Shown here one piece after another: positions 50,573 to 61,132 of a DNA stretch of 64,000 nucleotides (its first letter is position 1; each line of letters begins with the position of its first letter). Source of the stretch: Algoriphagus ratkowskyi (GTDB lineage Bacteria; Bacteroidota; Bacteroidia; Cytophagales; Cyclobacteriaceae); assembly GCF_002150505.1 (NCBI RefSeq), contig NZ_MSSV01000001.1, forward strand, positions 124,001-188,000, written 5' to 3'. A program made the translations under genes and the position numbers. The notes beneath the pieces were generated by a model that had not been told where the DNA came from, did not search any database, and was given only the letters and a program-made list of their open reading frames with translations.

Positions 50573-53002
50573 CTAGAATTCAAAATCACAACTAATTTCA
50601 GACATACCTATCGGTGAGCCATCTGGGGCTTTTAAGGTTTCCTGTACAATTAGCTCCTCAGGTAGATTCAAAAAAGCATAGGCTTTTGCACCCAAATAAT
50701 TTCGGTGCTGAGTAGAAGCTTTACCAGCCATGCCTACTACTTCTTTGGAGACTGCAAAATAACCTAATCTCCCTCTCGCAATCGCTCTGATGGTATTTGA
50801 GACATCTGCATTCTTGGCTAAAGCAATTAAATGATCTATATATTTTGATTGTGTCATGAGAATTAACTCTTGATTGATGTCCTCTGTGTTGTAAGCTTTG
50901 AAGAGTTGTTTTTCAACAGTGGTAAGCATCTCATTTAAACCAAATAAATTGTTTTGCTGCAAATGCTGAAGGTAAATTCTACTTACTCTAGCCCCATCTA
51001 GCATAAACTCAAATGTAAGATCTACTATGCTTTCAGCTGGTGCTATTGGATCAAAAATTGGATTAACTCTTGAAACAAATGTCTCTCTACTTCTACCATA
51101 GCCAAAAGGTCTAGGAGGAATTAATTTTAAGATATGATCAGGAACTCGGAGTTGATCTGGGGAAACAGTTAAGAGGAGAGCTTTAAGAGCTGCTTCCTGA
51201 TCCGCCGAATTTACCCATCCGTGGTTTGGTTGATTGTCGCCTTTTATTTTATACCGATAATCCACGCCCCCCAACAATTTGCTAGCTGCTTCGATTTGAA
51301 ATCTATGCATCAAATAAAGTGGCACAAAAACCTCCTCTAATAGTGCTGTGGGTTGTCCTTCTGGGATAGCATTCAAGCCAAAAGTTTTCATTCTATTTTC
51401 TCTAAGGCTCAGCATCCGTACCAATTCCTCAGAAGCAGAACCGCCGTTATCCCAAAGATGGGATGTAGGATGCGCTCCACTTTTACTTCTTGAGTCAGAA
51501 TCGGTGATGAATTGATGACCAGCATCATAGGTGTCTTCCAGCATTTTGGTGAGGAAAGTAGCTTCTTCTTCTCCCTGAGGAATCGATGCATAACCGTATT
51601 TGACTGCCCATTTATCCCAATCTCCGATTTTGTCATCATAAGAACTGCCTAGATCAAGACTTCCATCTGCTGCTTCTGTGATCATAGGATAAGGGTAATC
51701 CATTACCGAAGAGCGATTATTAGCTGAGGTAGCATAGCTATGAGCTATACCAATCGTATGACCAATTTCGTGAGCGGATAGTTGTTTCAATCGAGCTACA
51801 GCAAGTTCGAGCATTTTAGGATTTGCCGGTGCGCCATCTTCGAAGGGCTGCAACAATCCCTGAGCGATTAAAAAGTCCTGTCTCACACGAAGCGATCCTA
51901 AGGATACATGACCTTTCATTATCTCTCCCGTTCGTGGATCTCTTATACTTGCGCCGTAAGACCAGCCGCGTGTAGATCGATGCACCCATTGGATCACATT
52001 GTATCTTACATCCATCAGGTCCATTCCTTCAGGGGCAAGTTCCACACGGAAAGCATTGATATACCCAGCGGCTTCAAAAGCCTGATTCCACCAGTTTCCT
52101 CCATCGATCAAAGCCGAAGCTACAGGTTCTGGAGTTCCTCTATCAAGATAATAAACAATTGGCTCGACGGCTTCTGACATCGCAGCGCTAGGGTCTTTCT
52201 TTTCCAATCGATGTCGGGAAATGAATCGCTTCATGATAGGTTCAGAGATTGGCGTAGTGAAATCCATGTAGGAAATACTTCCAAATCCTGCTCTAGGATC
52301 AAATACTCTAGGCTCATACTTGTCATCTGGGAGTTCGATGAATGAGTGACGCTGACGTACCGTAACTGCATCTGCCGAAGGTGTTACCGACCTTAGATTC
52401 GCACCCGTAGCTTGACCCGTCAAGGTAATTGTCATTTCCACTTCAGTATTCTGAGGGAAATTTTTGGTCATAGGGAAATACAAACCTGAGCGACTGGCAT
52501 CAGGCCTAAACGTTCCTTGGCGACTTCTAGTCAAAGTTTCTCCTACTCCATGGACATCCTGAAGATAGAAATTGGTGGCATCTACGATTAATTTATCTCC
52601 ATCTTTCTGTGCAATCTCAAATCCCCAAAGAATAGATTCTGCGAAAGCATCCTGGATAGATTGAACTTCTGCTGGATTATCAGAATAAGCTCTGAAATCG
52701 TAGTTTTTATGGACAAGGAAAAGCTTGTTCCCTGATTTCCTGAATTCCACAATTCTTGTGTCTCCCAATTGCCCGCGATCCAAGCCGATATCATTGGATC
52801 CTATACCAGCGGTAAGGGAGCTGACATAAAGAAATTCCCATTCCAGCTTGTCGATTTCTAAGTAGATTTTACCTTTTTCCTCATCTAGGTAAAAGGGGAT
52901 GAATCCATCTTTCTTGCTCAATTTACTGATGTCAAGGTTTTGAGCATAAGCAAAATTCAGCGAAAAAAGGAGCAGGAAAGTAAGTCCAAGTGATCTTTTC
53001 AT
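50573..53002 (-). CDS. Exported zinc-dependent metalloprotease (DUF5117/DUF4953, metzincin-type)
   Basis: An 809-residue exported protein (signal peptide about 1-20, ending FAYAQ). N-terminal DUF5118/DUF5117-type segments (DGFIPFYLDEEKGKIYLEI; VHKNYDFRAYSDNPAE) precede a metzincin zinc site HEIGHTIGIAH (about 409-419) and a Met-turn SVMDYPYP. The remaining C-terminal half is the DUF4953-like helical region. Its physiological target is unknown. It is a common Bacteroidota envelope protein of the TldD-unrelated zinc-dependent class. It stands alone with its own terminator. Confidence 0.9.
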   Translation of the reverse strand: MKRSLGLTFLLLFSLNFAYAQNLDISKLSKKDGFIPFYLDEEKGKIYLEIDKLEWEFLYVSSLTAGIGSNDIGLDRGQLGDTRIVEFRKSGNKLFLVHKNYDFRAYSDNPAEVQSIQDAFAESILWGFEIAQKDGDKLIVDATNFYLQDVHGVGETLTRSRQGTFRPDASRSGLYFPMTKNFPQNTEVEMTITLTGQATGANLRSVTPSADAVTVRQRHSFIELPDDKYEPRVFDPRAGFGSISYMDFTTPISEPIMKRFISRHRLEKKDPSAAMSEAVEPIVYYLDRGTPEPVASALIDGGNWWNQAFEAAGYINAFRVELAPEGMDLMDVRYNVIQWVHRSTRGWSYGASIRDPRTGEIMKGHVSLGSLRVRQDFLIAQGLLQPFEDGAPANPKMLELAVARLKQLSAHEIGHTIGIAHSYATSANNRSSVMDYPYPMITEAADGSLDLGSSYDDKIGDWDKWAVKYGYASIPQGEEEATFLTKMLEDTYDAGHQFITDSDSRSKSGAHPTSHLWDNGGSASEELVRMLSLRENRMKTFGLNAIPEGQPTALLEEVFVPLYLMHRFQIEAASKLLGGVDYRYKIKGDNQPNHGWVNSADQEAALKALLLTVSPDQLRVPDHILKLIPPRPFGYGRSRETFVSRVNPIFDPIAPAESIVDLTFEFMLDGARVSRIYLQHLQQNNLFGLNEMLTTVEKQLFKAYNTEDINQELILMTQSKYIDHLIALAKNADVSNTIRAIARGRLGYFAVSKEVVGMAGKASTQHRNYLGAKAYAFLNLPEELIVQETLKAPDGSPIGMSEISCDFEF

Positions 53003-53068
53003 AATTCGATGTGGTTTGGGTACAAATTATTAAAAAAGAAGGCTCTGGCTGGTACCATTGATGGAAAT

Positions 53069-55165
53069 TTATCGATGAAGCATGTAGCGAAGCAGCACAG
53101 TCGTTTCACTTTGTATGGAACCAGAGATCTCTTGTAGCCCTGAGCTGATGACTTCTCGGTCTGTGTAGGCTGTTCTTGAAAAACGAAAATAGGTCGTGAA
53201 TTGCGAATTGATTTTGTATTGTGCTAGCAAATAGTAACGCATTCCCTGGCCCGAGAATGCTGGAATGGAGAATGTCCACAACACGTTGTTTTCGAAAGCA
53301 TAGAGCCTTGTATCGTAATCATCGGTATCAAATAGTGCTACTCTGCCCGTGACTCTGAATTTACTGAAACTGTATTGCGCATCTTGGAGAATCATGAATC
53401 CACTGGATTTTTGATCATTGAAGTTTACTCTACTGAATAGGATTCTAGATCGAAAAAAGAATGTTTTGCTGACTTGATATTCCAGACTGAGCAATCCATT
53501 TATTTTATTCAATGGTCGGATTTGATAGGGCAGGGCAGGTTCTCCAGAATCTGATAGGTTTCGGTCTTTTTGTTCTTCTCGGATTTGAAGAAATGCAGTT
53601 AGATTTCTCTTGGGTTGGAAAGTCAACCTACCTAGCCATTCATAGCCTTTAGAAGGTGCATAAACTCGATATCGAAGCCAAGGGAATTTGAAATAGTCAT
53701 AATAGAAATTAATTTTCCATTTGGGAATTGGTTTGATCGAAATTCCTAGATACACTGCTTGTTCATTGACTGGTCTCGTGCTTTCGGAAAATGAATTTGC
53801 ATAGAAACTATGGAAGTCTTTGTCGTATTTTCTCCATAGTAGGGAGAAGTCTACCTCTTTGCTCAGACTGGATATAAAACCCAGCACGTTGCCTCTACCT
53901 GCTGATTGCGAGATAGCAGATTCTCCGAATAGAAAGAAGTTTTTCCAATTGTAATTCAAGTATATACTCCCCACCTGATTGCTTTTTCCCGCAAAATCAA
54001 ACTGGTTATATAGCGTGGGTTCCTTGATCCATGAGCGATCAAATTTTGTAAATAGATAGTTGGAGCCAGCTTGAAGCTTGCCTGATGTAAATTGGATATT
54101 TCCCCCTAGGTTTATCTCTCTGAATTGGTTTTTGGTTTCCAGCTCACTGCTTGTACGATGCAATCCACTTTGATTGAATGAACTAATTGTCAAATCTTCC
54201 TTACTAAGTGTGTCTAGGGAGCTTGAAGTTCGACCGTCTCTTGGGGCATAAGATGCTATCAAACTGCTTTGCCACTTCCCACTTTGATAAGTAATTCCAG
54301 CTCCACGGAAAAAGCCAAATTCTAATGCAGCAGTATAAGGTAATATCCCAATACTACTTCTGCGAACGGTAGGTACTGTTTCAGCACCCTTGCCTAGTGA
54401 GTATCCTGCTCCAAATACCAGCCCTTGTCCAAATTGAGCTTGAAAATCTCCCAGGGCTATAGTTTTCCATTTACCTACATAATACTTGGTAAAGTGAAAT
54501 GATAAAAAGTTGAAACCGTATCTCGCTGTTTTCCCATCCCAAGTAAATGGTTCGCCAGGATCTTTGTCCAAGGTAAAGCCAAGGCTGAAATCCCGGGAAT
54601 GCTGGATTCGGAATCTAAGATAGAACTCGTTTGGATCTCCTAAATACCTGCTGGAGATCTTCCCTGTAGAACTTGTGTCTGGAGGAGTGAAACCTTTGCG
54701 TGTTTCCCATGTTCGACGATGGCGAAGTATGAAATATGCCTGCTCTTCTGTTGTAATACGCTTCCAAAAAGTTTGAGTTTGATTTGAAGATCCTGCGCCC
54801 AAAGTTAAAAATGGAAGAATCTGTTCGATAGTTTTTAGATCAAATCCTGGGACTGCTTGAAGTTCGTAGAGTGAAATCAACATTCCAAACTTGGCCCTAT
54901 AGGAGATTAAGTTGCTGATCTGTAGCGGATCAAGTAAGTAGCTTCCTGCCAGTATTTCAGCACTTGCTCGATTGACATCAATGGGATTCAGATAAAGTTG
55001 AAGCAACACTTCATAAATGGATTCGTAATCCAAATCCTCATCTTGAACTGGAAATAGTCGCTCCATGAATGACTCTAAATTTATTTCCTGTTTTGGAGGT
55101 ACTTGTGCAAAAGCATACGAAGTCAGAGAACAATATAGAATCGCTATGAGTATAAGCGACTTCAT
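53069..55165 (-). CDS. Outer-membrane-barrel-like protein with N-terminal ComEA-type helix-hairpin-helix domain
   Basis: A 698-residue exported protein (signal peptide about 1-20). Residues about 55-122 match the ComEA double helix-hairpin-helix: NPIDVNRASAEIL, then LISYRAKFGMLISLYELQAVPGF, then LKTIEQILPFL. ComEA binds DNA during uptake. The remaining roughly 570 residues are strand-rich and aromatic, with alternating patterns such as WKNFFLFGESAIS and WKINFYYDYFKFPWLRY, typical of an outer-membrane beta-barrel; the C-terminus ends in LLRYMLHR. The ATG overlaps the upstream gene's stop by 4 bp (ATGA). Function is unknown; surface DNA binding is an inference from the HhH part. Confidence 0.78.
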   Translation of the reverse strand: MKSLILIAILYCSLTSYAFAQVPPKQEINLESFMERLFPVQDEDLDYESIYEVLLQLYLNPIDVNRASAEILAGSYLLDPLQISNLISYRAKFGMLISLYELQAVPGFDLKTIEQILPFLTLGAGSSNQTQTFWKRITTEEQAYFILRHRRTWETRKGFTPPDTSSTGKISSRYLGDPNEFYLRFRIQHSRDFSLGFTLDKDPGEPFTWDGKTARYGFNFLSFHFTKYYVGKWKTIALGDFQAQFGQGLVFGAGYSLGKGAETVPTVRRSSIGILPYTAALEFGFFRGAGITYQSGKWQSSLIASYAPRDGRTSSSLDTLSKEDLTISSFNQSGLHRTSSELETKNQFREINLGGNIQFTSGKLQAGSNYLFTKFDRSWIKEPTLYNQFDFAGKSNQVGSIYLNYNWKNFFLFGESAISQSAGRGNVLGFISSLSKEVDFSLLWRKYDKDFHSFYANSFSESTRPVNEQAVYLGISIKPIPKWKINFYYDYFKFPWLRYRVYAPSKGYEWLGRLTFQPKRNLTAFLQIREEQKDRNLSDSGEPALPYQIRPLNKINGLLSLEYQVSKTFFFRSRILFSRVNFNDQKSSGFMILQDAQYSFSKFRVTGRVALFDTDDYDTRLYAFENNVLWTFSIPAFSGQGMRYYLLAQYKINSQFTTYFRFSRTAYTDREVISSGLQEISGSIQSETTVLLRYMLHR

Positions 55166-55983
55166 TTCTCAGCTAGTGAAAAGTTAAGGCTCAGGTGATT
55201 GGTACTGCCTATCGCTTGGTTTTGTCCGTATGCATAATCCAAAGTAAAGCGAGATGAATTCAACCCGATCCCAAAAAACATTCTACTCGGATTACTATTG
55301 ATTCCTGTACGGAGGAATATCCAGTTTTTGATTCCGTACTCTAATCCAACTTTTACTACCGGTTTAATTTGTATGTCTTTTTCTATTTCGAGGTGTAGTT
55401 CAAGTTGAGGGATAGGTGAGTAGAATACGCCCAAACTCACACCTGTGGGTAGTCTTGTTTCAGAATCTTTGGAGATCTTGGAGCGGTTTAGATTTGAAAT
55501 ACTAGCTCCAATGGAGAACTGAGAACTTAGCTCTGCCATTCCTCCAAGACTAAAAATAATGCTATTGCCATTTCCAAACCCTTCTATTTGAGTCTGAAAC
55601 CATTCCAGCTTGCCTCCGACACAGACTATGCCCAACTGATTTGCGAAAGCTAAGCCTAAGGATTGCTGGTTAAATAATTTCCCTCCAAACCTGGAAATTC
55701 CAAGCCCCAGTGTCCCATCTTTTATTTTCCAGGCACCCACTAAATCTACTGTGCTTAATTCATTTAGTCCAAATCGATTGTCATAGCCCACCGAAATCGC
55801 TGAAGCTTCCAGATGTGCAAGCCCGCCGGGATTATTGAAATAGCTCCAGGTATCCATTCCGTGCACGCGAAGATTGCCCATGGCCTGGCTCCTAGCTCCA
55901 TGCACTTGAGTTAGTGGATCTGTCTGTGCTATTGTATAGAAATGCAGAAACAGCAGGAAGCAGGAAAAAGTCAATTGCTTCAT
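55162..55983 (-). CDS. PorV/PorQ-like (FadL-type) outer-membrane protein
   Basis: A 273-residue exported protein (signal peptide about 1-19, ending TIAQ). The opening ARSQAMGNLRVHGMDTWSYFNNPGGLAHL is the signature of the PorV/PorQ and UPF0164 barrel proteins. Repeating beta-strands follow to an end at LSLNFSLAEK. PorV and PorQ help type IX secretion, but this gene is too short and divergent to name. It is coupled to the HhH/barrel gene by a 4-bp overlap, so the two products probably act together. A TTAACTA-type palindrome lies 21 bp upstream of the start. Confidence 0.8.
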   Translation of the reverse strand: MKQLTFSCFLLFLHFYTIAQTDPLTQVHGARSQAMGNLRVHGMDTWSYFNNPGGLAHLEASAISVGYDNRFGLNELSTVDLVGAWKIKDGTLGLGISRFGGKLFNQQSLGLAFANQLGIVCVGGKLEWFQTQIEGFGNGNSIIFSLGGMAELSSQFSIGASISNLNRSKISKDSETRLPTGVSLGVFYSPIPQLELHLEIEKDIQIKPVVKVGLEYGIKNWIFLRTGINSNPSRMFFGIGLNSSRFTLDYAYGQNQAIGSTNHLSLNFSLAEK

Positions 55984-56401
55984 AATGAATCGAAAAAAAA
56001 GTCTTAACTAATTTAGTTAAAATCTTAATATTCAATTCAAAAGAATAGGATAAATTTTATTTATATCAGCTACTGTTGCACTAGCCAAAATTATTGTAAA
56101 TCTAAATTCATGAATGGTTCGAAAACTGCTACGCTTTTTAAAACTGAGATATCATGATTCTGAATTTGAAGCAATAGGATGTATTACCTAATTTAAAAAG
56201 CTTTCATTTCTTCATATACATCACTCTGAATAAACACATTAGATTTTACGATTAATTTTTAGTCAAACAGGTCGCAAATCTCAAAGGCAAATTATATTGA
56301 AAGTTATACGTCTTGTATTGCTAGACTTAGCGGAGTTGAAGTGATGATATGACCGTTGTAGGATACTTATTTTCAATTTGAATTTTCCAGAATAAATCTA
56401 T
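55984..56401. other. 418-bp AT-rich intergenic region with a palindrome
   Basis: No gene is seen on either strand. The only structured element is the palindrome TTAACTA-ATT-TAGTTAA (56004-56020), 21 bp upstream of the PorV-like gene start, which may be an operator or part of a promoter region. No terminator is recognisable between the two minus-strand genes. Confidence 0.45.
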
Positions 56402-57862
56402 TTAGAATGGCGCAGAAAAGTTGAAAAATAAGTTGCCTTCTTTGCTGTTATTCATAGAATATTCAAAACGGAAAACCATATCGTAAAAACCAATCAAATC
56501 TATTCCAGTGCCATATCCCATTAAGTATTTATTGGCAAGTCGTGAATTCTCAGGAATGTTATTTCGGTCTTTCACATAGCCATGGTCAAAATTTGCACTT
56601 AGGTAAAGACGAATTGGAATCGTACTGAATTGCTCAAGTTTCATCATGTTGGAAATATCTATTTCCCAATCGACAAATTTCCATCTAAAACTATTTTTGT
56701 GGACGTAGAGTTGTTGACCTTCTACCACGTTTAGCTCATAACCCCGAATGAAATTAGGACTATATCCTATACCTCTCACCAATGGGTATGGCTGACTTTC
56801 ACTCAAAAACCAGTTTGCTGTAAGTCCTGTATTAAAGTGGAATTTATCAGAGATCTTTATATACTTGTTTGCTGTAATATTCACTTCTACTTCATCTAAT
56901 TCGTCTGTGAATATGATTCCATACTTGGTAAGTGAAAACTGAAGTAGTTCCCCATCAGTGGCATAGGAGACATTGTCTCTTCTATCATGCCTGAAAGTAT
57001 ATGTTGCAAATGCGTATCTCAGATTATTGCCTCCGTGCTGGAAATATTCAGGGTTTTCTGTCAATATTTCATCAGCGACCCACGTTGAGCTATAACCTAA
57101 GCTCAAAAAGTGATAATTATAATAGCTTCGTCTATAAGTATATCTAAGAGCTGCAACAAAGCTTTTCTTAATTATATCCTCATTTTCATCCGTGTAAAAT
57201 ACCTGCTTATTGTATAGGGATTTTATCGCAACGGTTTTGTTTTCTTTATAAGAAAGCTGAACACCTAATCCATGTTTCTGTTTTTTGTCTATATATGGTT
57301 TGCTGTACTGAAGATCCAAAGCTTTGGTAAAGCCTAATTGACCTGCAAACTTTAGCTTCTCATTGCGACCTCCCACATTACTATGGCTTAATCGTAGGCC
57401 ATAGTTTACTCTTGAAAAACTGTGATTCTGATTAGTCCACCATTCCGAGAAATTTCTGTCTGCAAGCTCAAAAATGATCTGTGGCAATATATACCAGCGC
57501 TCTTTTACTGTTAGAAGGATTTCCACTTCATTGTTCCCTGTTATCAATGGTGTAATTTCTACAGAGGTAAAAAGCCTAAGGTTGTAAATCTTCTTCTGAT
57601 CAGCTGTTAAAATTTCTAATAAGGTATTCCAGTCGTAATAATAGTCAGTAGTAAAATCCAATTCTCTAAGAATTACAGACTTTTTTGTCTTTACATTTCC
57701 TATGATGAAAATATTATTGACTTTTACGCTATCAGGGGAATTGGTAATTGCGGGCGCTAAAGAGGTGTCGCCTTGAGCAAAGGAAATACTGTCTCCTGTC
57801 TCCAGAATGAGAGCTAAGAATAGTATGCAGAAATAAAGGATATTTGAGTTCTTGATTATCAA
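56402..57862 (-). CDS. BamA/TamA-like POTRA and barrel protein
   Basis: A 486-residue outer-membrane protein of the Omp85 superfamily. A signal peptide (about 1-30, ending SFAQ) is followed by a single POTRA domain (about 47-120; VNNIFIIGNVKTKKSVILRELDF, then NNEVEILLTVKERW) and a barrel with VGGRNEKLKFAGQLGF, the conserved region IDKKQKHGLGVQLS and a C-terminal strand LFFNFSAPF. One POTRA is far fewer than the five of BamA, so this is a smaller family member and not the main assembly factor. It diverges from yidD with a 63-bp gap. Confidence 0.84.
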   Translation of the reverse strand: MIIKNSNILYFCILFLALILETGDSISFAQGDTSLAPAITNSPDSVKVNNIFIIGNVKTKKSVILRELDFTTDYYYDWNTLLEILTADQKKIYNLRLFTSVEITPLITGNNEVEILLTVKERWYILPQIIFELADRNFSEWWTNQNHSFSRVNYGLRLSHSNVGGRNEKLKFAGQLGFTKALDLQYSKPYIDKKQKHGLGVQLSYKENKTVAIKSLYNKQVFYTDENEDIIKKSFVAALRYTYRRSYYNYHFLSLGYSSTWVADEILTENPEYFQHGGNNLRYAFATYTFRHDRRDNVSYATDGELLQFSLTKYGIIFTDELDEVEVNITANKYIKISDKFHFNTGLTANWFLSESQPYPLVRGIGYSPNFIRGYELNVVEGQQLYVHKNSFRWKFVDWEIDISNMMKLEQFSTIPIRLYLSANFDHGYVKDRNNIPENSRLANKYLMGYGTGIDLIGFYDMVFRFEYSMNNSKEGNLFFNFSAPF

Positions 57863-57925
57863 GAGGGAATTCAGAAAGGTTATTATTGGTTACTTACGCA
57901 GTTACCACAATTTTAGGACTAATTC

Positions 57926-58150
57926 ATGGCAAAATCCATACTTCGAAAGATAGCTATATTTCCAGTACTGGTATATCAATACACCATTTCTCCCTTGCTT
58001 CCTTCCAGCTGTAGATTTACGCCGACTTGTAGTCAGTACATGAAGGAGGCTATATTGAAGCATGGAGTTTTCAGTGGAGGTTGGATGGGGTTAAAGCGAA
58101 TAGTCCGTTGCCACCCTTGGGGAGGCCACGGGCATGATCCTATACCTTAG
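57926..58150 (+). CDS. yidD: Membrane protein insertion efficiency factor YidD
   Basis: A 74-residue inner-membrane-associated protein that helps YidC-dependent insertion. The family motif [20 protein letters not shown] and the C-terminus [17 protein letters not shown] are nearly complete. It is not in the rpmH-rnpA-yidC cluster here but alone. Its end overlaps the end of the converging lgt gene by 4 bp. Confidence 0.95.
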   Translation: MAKSILRKIAIFPVLVYQYTISPLLPSSCRFTPTCSQYMKEAILKHGVFSGGWMGLKRIVRCHPWGGHGHDPIP

Positions 58151-59250
58151 TTTTTGATAGGTTTAAGGCCTTTTTGAAGTGCTAGAACTACGAGCACTAC
58201 TCCAGCGATCACAAGTGGAACACTAAGTATTTGCCCCATGTTGAAGGCCATACCTTCTTCGAAATCCACTTGACTTTCTTTGAAAAACTCCCAAATAAAG
58301 CGCATTCCGAATACTGATATAAGGAAAATCCCAAGTAAAATACCTTCCGGCAATCTTTCTTTGTATTTGTTCCAAAGGGCGTAAAGTACCAAGAAAATCA
58401 CAAAATAGGAGAGTGACTCGTAGATTTGAGTTGGATGCTTAGATCTGCCAAATGTTTTGACTGTCACCAAATAGTGATCGCCTTTGTCAGCTATAGTCAT
58501 ATCCAGAGGACTTTCTATAGGCTCCGCCAAATATTCCTGACTGGAGCTGAACTGAGTCAAAGCATACTTAATATCTCTTCTCAGTGTACTTTCTAATTCT
58601 TCCAATGAATAAGATCCTTTGTTGATAGCTAGATCAATATTCAACGGTACTATGCCATTGCCTACCAACTCATTCTGCCGGTCATCAGGCTTATATGGGT
58701 CGATTGACTCAATTGGCACTTTCAATGTAGAGAGTAATTCTTCTGTGTCCCAAGCGTAAACTATCCCGTAATCAGAGCCAGTGTCTTTTCCGCCGATTTC
58801 CGAATTCATTAAGTTTCCAAATCGAATCAAAGCACCCGTCAGTGCGGTAACAATCACAATACGGTCAACTACCCATAGGTAACTCTGACCGGGAGTTTTT
58901 TTGGCATATAGCCATAATGCGATCAGAATAGCTATGGCTGCTCCATGACTTGCAAGACCACCTTCCCAAACTTTTAGGATATCGATCGGATTGCTTAGGT
59001 ATTTTGCAGGCTCATAGAAAAGTACGTGACCAAGTCTAGCACCTACGATGGTGGCTACCACCATGTAAATAGTTAATTTGTCTACCAATTCGGGATTTTG
59101 ACCCTCCTTCTTAAAGAAGTAAACCATGAACTGCTGTGAAATGACAAAGCCAGCAGCGAACAGCAGACTATACCAAGGTGGTCTTTCCCAGCCGTGAATG
59201 ACAGCAGGATTAGCATCCCAGACCATATAATTCATGATTAAATCAAGCAT
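58147..59250 (-). CDS. lgt: Prolipoprotein diacylglyceryl transferase
   Basis: A 367-residue inner-membrane enzyme that adds diacylglycerol to lipobox cysteines. The conserved [24 protein letters not shown] with the catalytic His, [12 protein letters not shown] and HPTQIYES motifs are all present. Between the RFGN and HPTQ motifs there is an insertion of roughly 80-90 soluble residues, absent in E. coli Lgt (about 290 aa) but usual in Bacteroidota. It is the last gene of the acpP-fabF-rnc-nadE-lgt run, 11 bp after nadE. Given how many lipoproteins this window encodes, it is central to envelope assembly. Confidence 0.95.
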   Translation of the reverse strand: MLDLIMNYMVWDANPAVIHGWERPPWYSLLFAAGFVISQQFMVYFFKKEGQNPELVDKLTIYMVVATIVGARLGHVLFYEPAKYLSNPIDILKVWEGGLASHGAAIAILIALWLYAKKTPGQSYLWVVDRIVIVTALTGALIRFGNLMNSEIGGKDTGSDYGIVYAWDTEELLSTLKVPIESIDPYKPDDRQNELVGNGIVPLNIDLAINKGSYSLEELESTLRRDIKYALTQFSSSQEYLAEPIESPLDMTIADKGDHYLVTVKTFGRSKHPTQIYESLSYFVIFLVLYALWNKYKERLPEGILLGIFLISVFGMRFIWEFFKESQVDFEEGMAFNMGQILSVPLVIAGVVLVVLALQKGLKPIKN

Positions 59251-59261
59251 AGTTGAATGTT

Positions 59262-61100
59262 TTAAAGTTGATCTAGTTGTGCAAGTTCTTCTGCAAATCC
59301 CCCAGACAAAATAGGGAATCTGTACCAGGTTTTTGGATCCACATTGAACTCATCCAAATGGAAGGAAGGAGCAAGACGTTCTCTTTTCCACTGATTGCGG
59401 GACCAAAGTTGGAAGAATTTTTTGATATAGCCTTTTAAAGTGGCCGAATCCAATTCGAGATCATCCGAAAGAATATGATAAACATCCATTGGGGAACGCC
59501 GATCTCGGATGGCAAGTTTTTCAATTTCTACGATTATAGCGTAGGGCATCAAATCTTTTTCATCCGTTTGGGTTCTCTCTAGTGGACGCAGTTCGGCTGA
59601 GGGTTGCAATGAATTTACTTTCGCGAGTCCAGGACGATCAAGGTTTTTCTCAGCCCAGCTTAGCCAGTTTAGGATGAATTGTTTATCTACGGCAGCTATC
59701 GGAGAAATACTTCCTGACGTGTCACCATCCATCGTAGCATATCCCACATCTCCTTCACTTCTGTTCGAAGTAGTGAGGAGTAAAGCATTGTTAATGTTTG
59801 CCAGCATCCAGATGATAGGTGAGCGGGTTCTGGCTTGAATATTCTGGAGCGTGATATCATCCAGCTCCCAAGTTAATTTCCTACCTATTGCATTTTCAAT
59901 TTTCGAGGTGTAGGAATTCACTTCCTCATCGATTTCCCAATGATAGAAAGTTGCGCCAATACTTTCCGCCAAGAATTTAGCAGACGAAAATGTGTCGTTG
60001 GAGGAGTTTTTGGTTCCTTGATAAGCAGTTGTTAAAAGCTGTTTCATCAATTCTTGCTCTGGATTCTGTGAGATTGGAAAGTTTTTTATTCCAGCTTTTT
60101 TGCAAAAATCTTCCAGTCCCAATTCGCCTATTCCACGCTTCACCATTTCGGCTACCAAGATGGCTATCGAAGAAGAATCAGCACCTCCAGAAAGAGAAAG
60201 AACAAAACCATTGCTTCGACTTTTTCTCATATAATCGAAAAGTGCTAAAGCTGAAGCTTGTACAAATTCCTCATTTTTTGAAATAATAGGTGCTATTTTC
60301 TGCGTTTTGGGAGCTAGAAAAAAGCTACATACCTGAAAATCTTCAAATGAGAGTAGCCTGTTTCGTGAGAGTAATTCTCCTGATTTGGCAAGTAGGATCT
60401 CCCCGTCAAAAATCATCCGACCAGATTCATTCCCAAGCAAATTTGCATAGCAATAATAGCAGTCGAATGCAGCAGAACTTTCTTCAATCAACTCTTTGCG
60501 AAGCGCTGTCTTGCCCATTGCAAAATGACTTGCACTTGGATTGAAAATCAGATCAACTTTGCGATCACAAAGTTGATAGCCGGGTCTCAATTTACCTCTC
60601 CAGGCATCTTCACAGATCTCGAATCCATAGTGAATATTTTTGTGATGGAAAGTTAAATCTCCAAGCGGGATAAGCTGCTCTTGAAATTCGATCTCGATTA
60701 TTTCATTTGCTTTCCAAGGAGTAAACCAGCGAAATTCATAATGAACTCCGTCGATAGCCATGAATTGCTTGGCTACAAAACCTTTAACTTCACCATCTTC
60801 GATGACAGCTACACAGTTGAAAACTTTATCCTGAATTCTTACCGGCAATCCTACTGCTATCGTTATTCCTTTGCAATATGGGAGCAATAGAGCGAGCTGA
60901 GACGTTGCTTTCTTTGGATACCAATAGCTTAAAAATAAATCTTCAGATCCATATCCTGTGATTGCCAGTTCTGGCAGGCAGAGGATTTCTACCGCTTGTT
61001 TTTTCGCTTCTTCGATAGCCAGAATAATTCTATTAAGATTTCCTGACCAGTCTAATGGCGTTTGATTGACGGTTGCTCCAGCGATTTTTATTGAAGACAT
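59262..61100 (-). CDS. nadE: Glutamine-dependent NAD+ synthetase
   Basis: A 612-residue two-domain enzyme making NAD+ from deamido-NAD+, ATP and glutamine. The N-terminal nitrilase-type amidase has Glu44 (CLPELAITGYG), Lys111 (VAKQFMAIDGVHYEFRWF) and Cys163 (FEICEDAW). The C-terminal ATP-pyrophosphatase domain has the P-loop SGGADSS (304-310) and NRSEGDVGYATMDGD. It lies 32 bp after rnc and 11 bp before lgt in the same direction. Confidence 0.94.
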   Translation of the reverse strand: MSSIKIAGATVNQTPLDWSGNLNRIILAIEEAKKQAVEILCLPELAITGYGSEDLFLSYWYPKKATSQLALLLPYCKGITIAVGLPVRIQDKVFNCVAVIEDGEVKGFVAKQFMAIDGVHYEFRWFTPWKANEIIEIEFQEQLIPLGDLTFHHKNIHYGFEICEDAWRGKLRPGYQLCDRKVDLIFNPSASHFAMGKTALRKELIEESSAAFDCYYCYANLLGNESGRMIFDGEILLAKSGELLSRNRLLSFEDFQVCSFFLAPKTQKIAPIISKNEEFVQASALALFDYMRKSRSNGFVLSLSGGADSSSIAILVAEMVKRGIGELGLEDFCKKAGIKNFPISQNPEQELMKQLLTTAYQGTKNSSNDTFSSAKFLAESIGATFYHWEIDEEVNSYTSKIENAIGRKLTWELDDITLQNIQARTRSPIIWMLANINNALLLTTSNRSEGDVGYATMDGDTSGSISPIAAVDKQFILNWLSWAEKNLDRPGLAKVNSLQPSAELRPLERTQTDEKDLMPYAIIVEIEKLAIRDRRSPMDVYHILSDDLELDSATLKGYIKKFFQLWSRNQWKRERLAPSFHLDEFNVDPKTWYRFPILSGGFAEELAQLDQL

Positions 61101-61132
61101 GAATTGGATTAGTTGAACCTGAAATTACTCAG

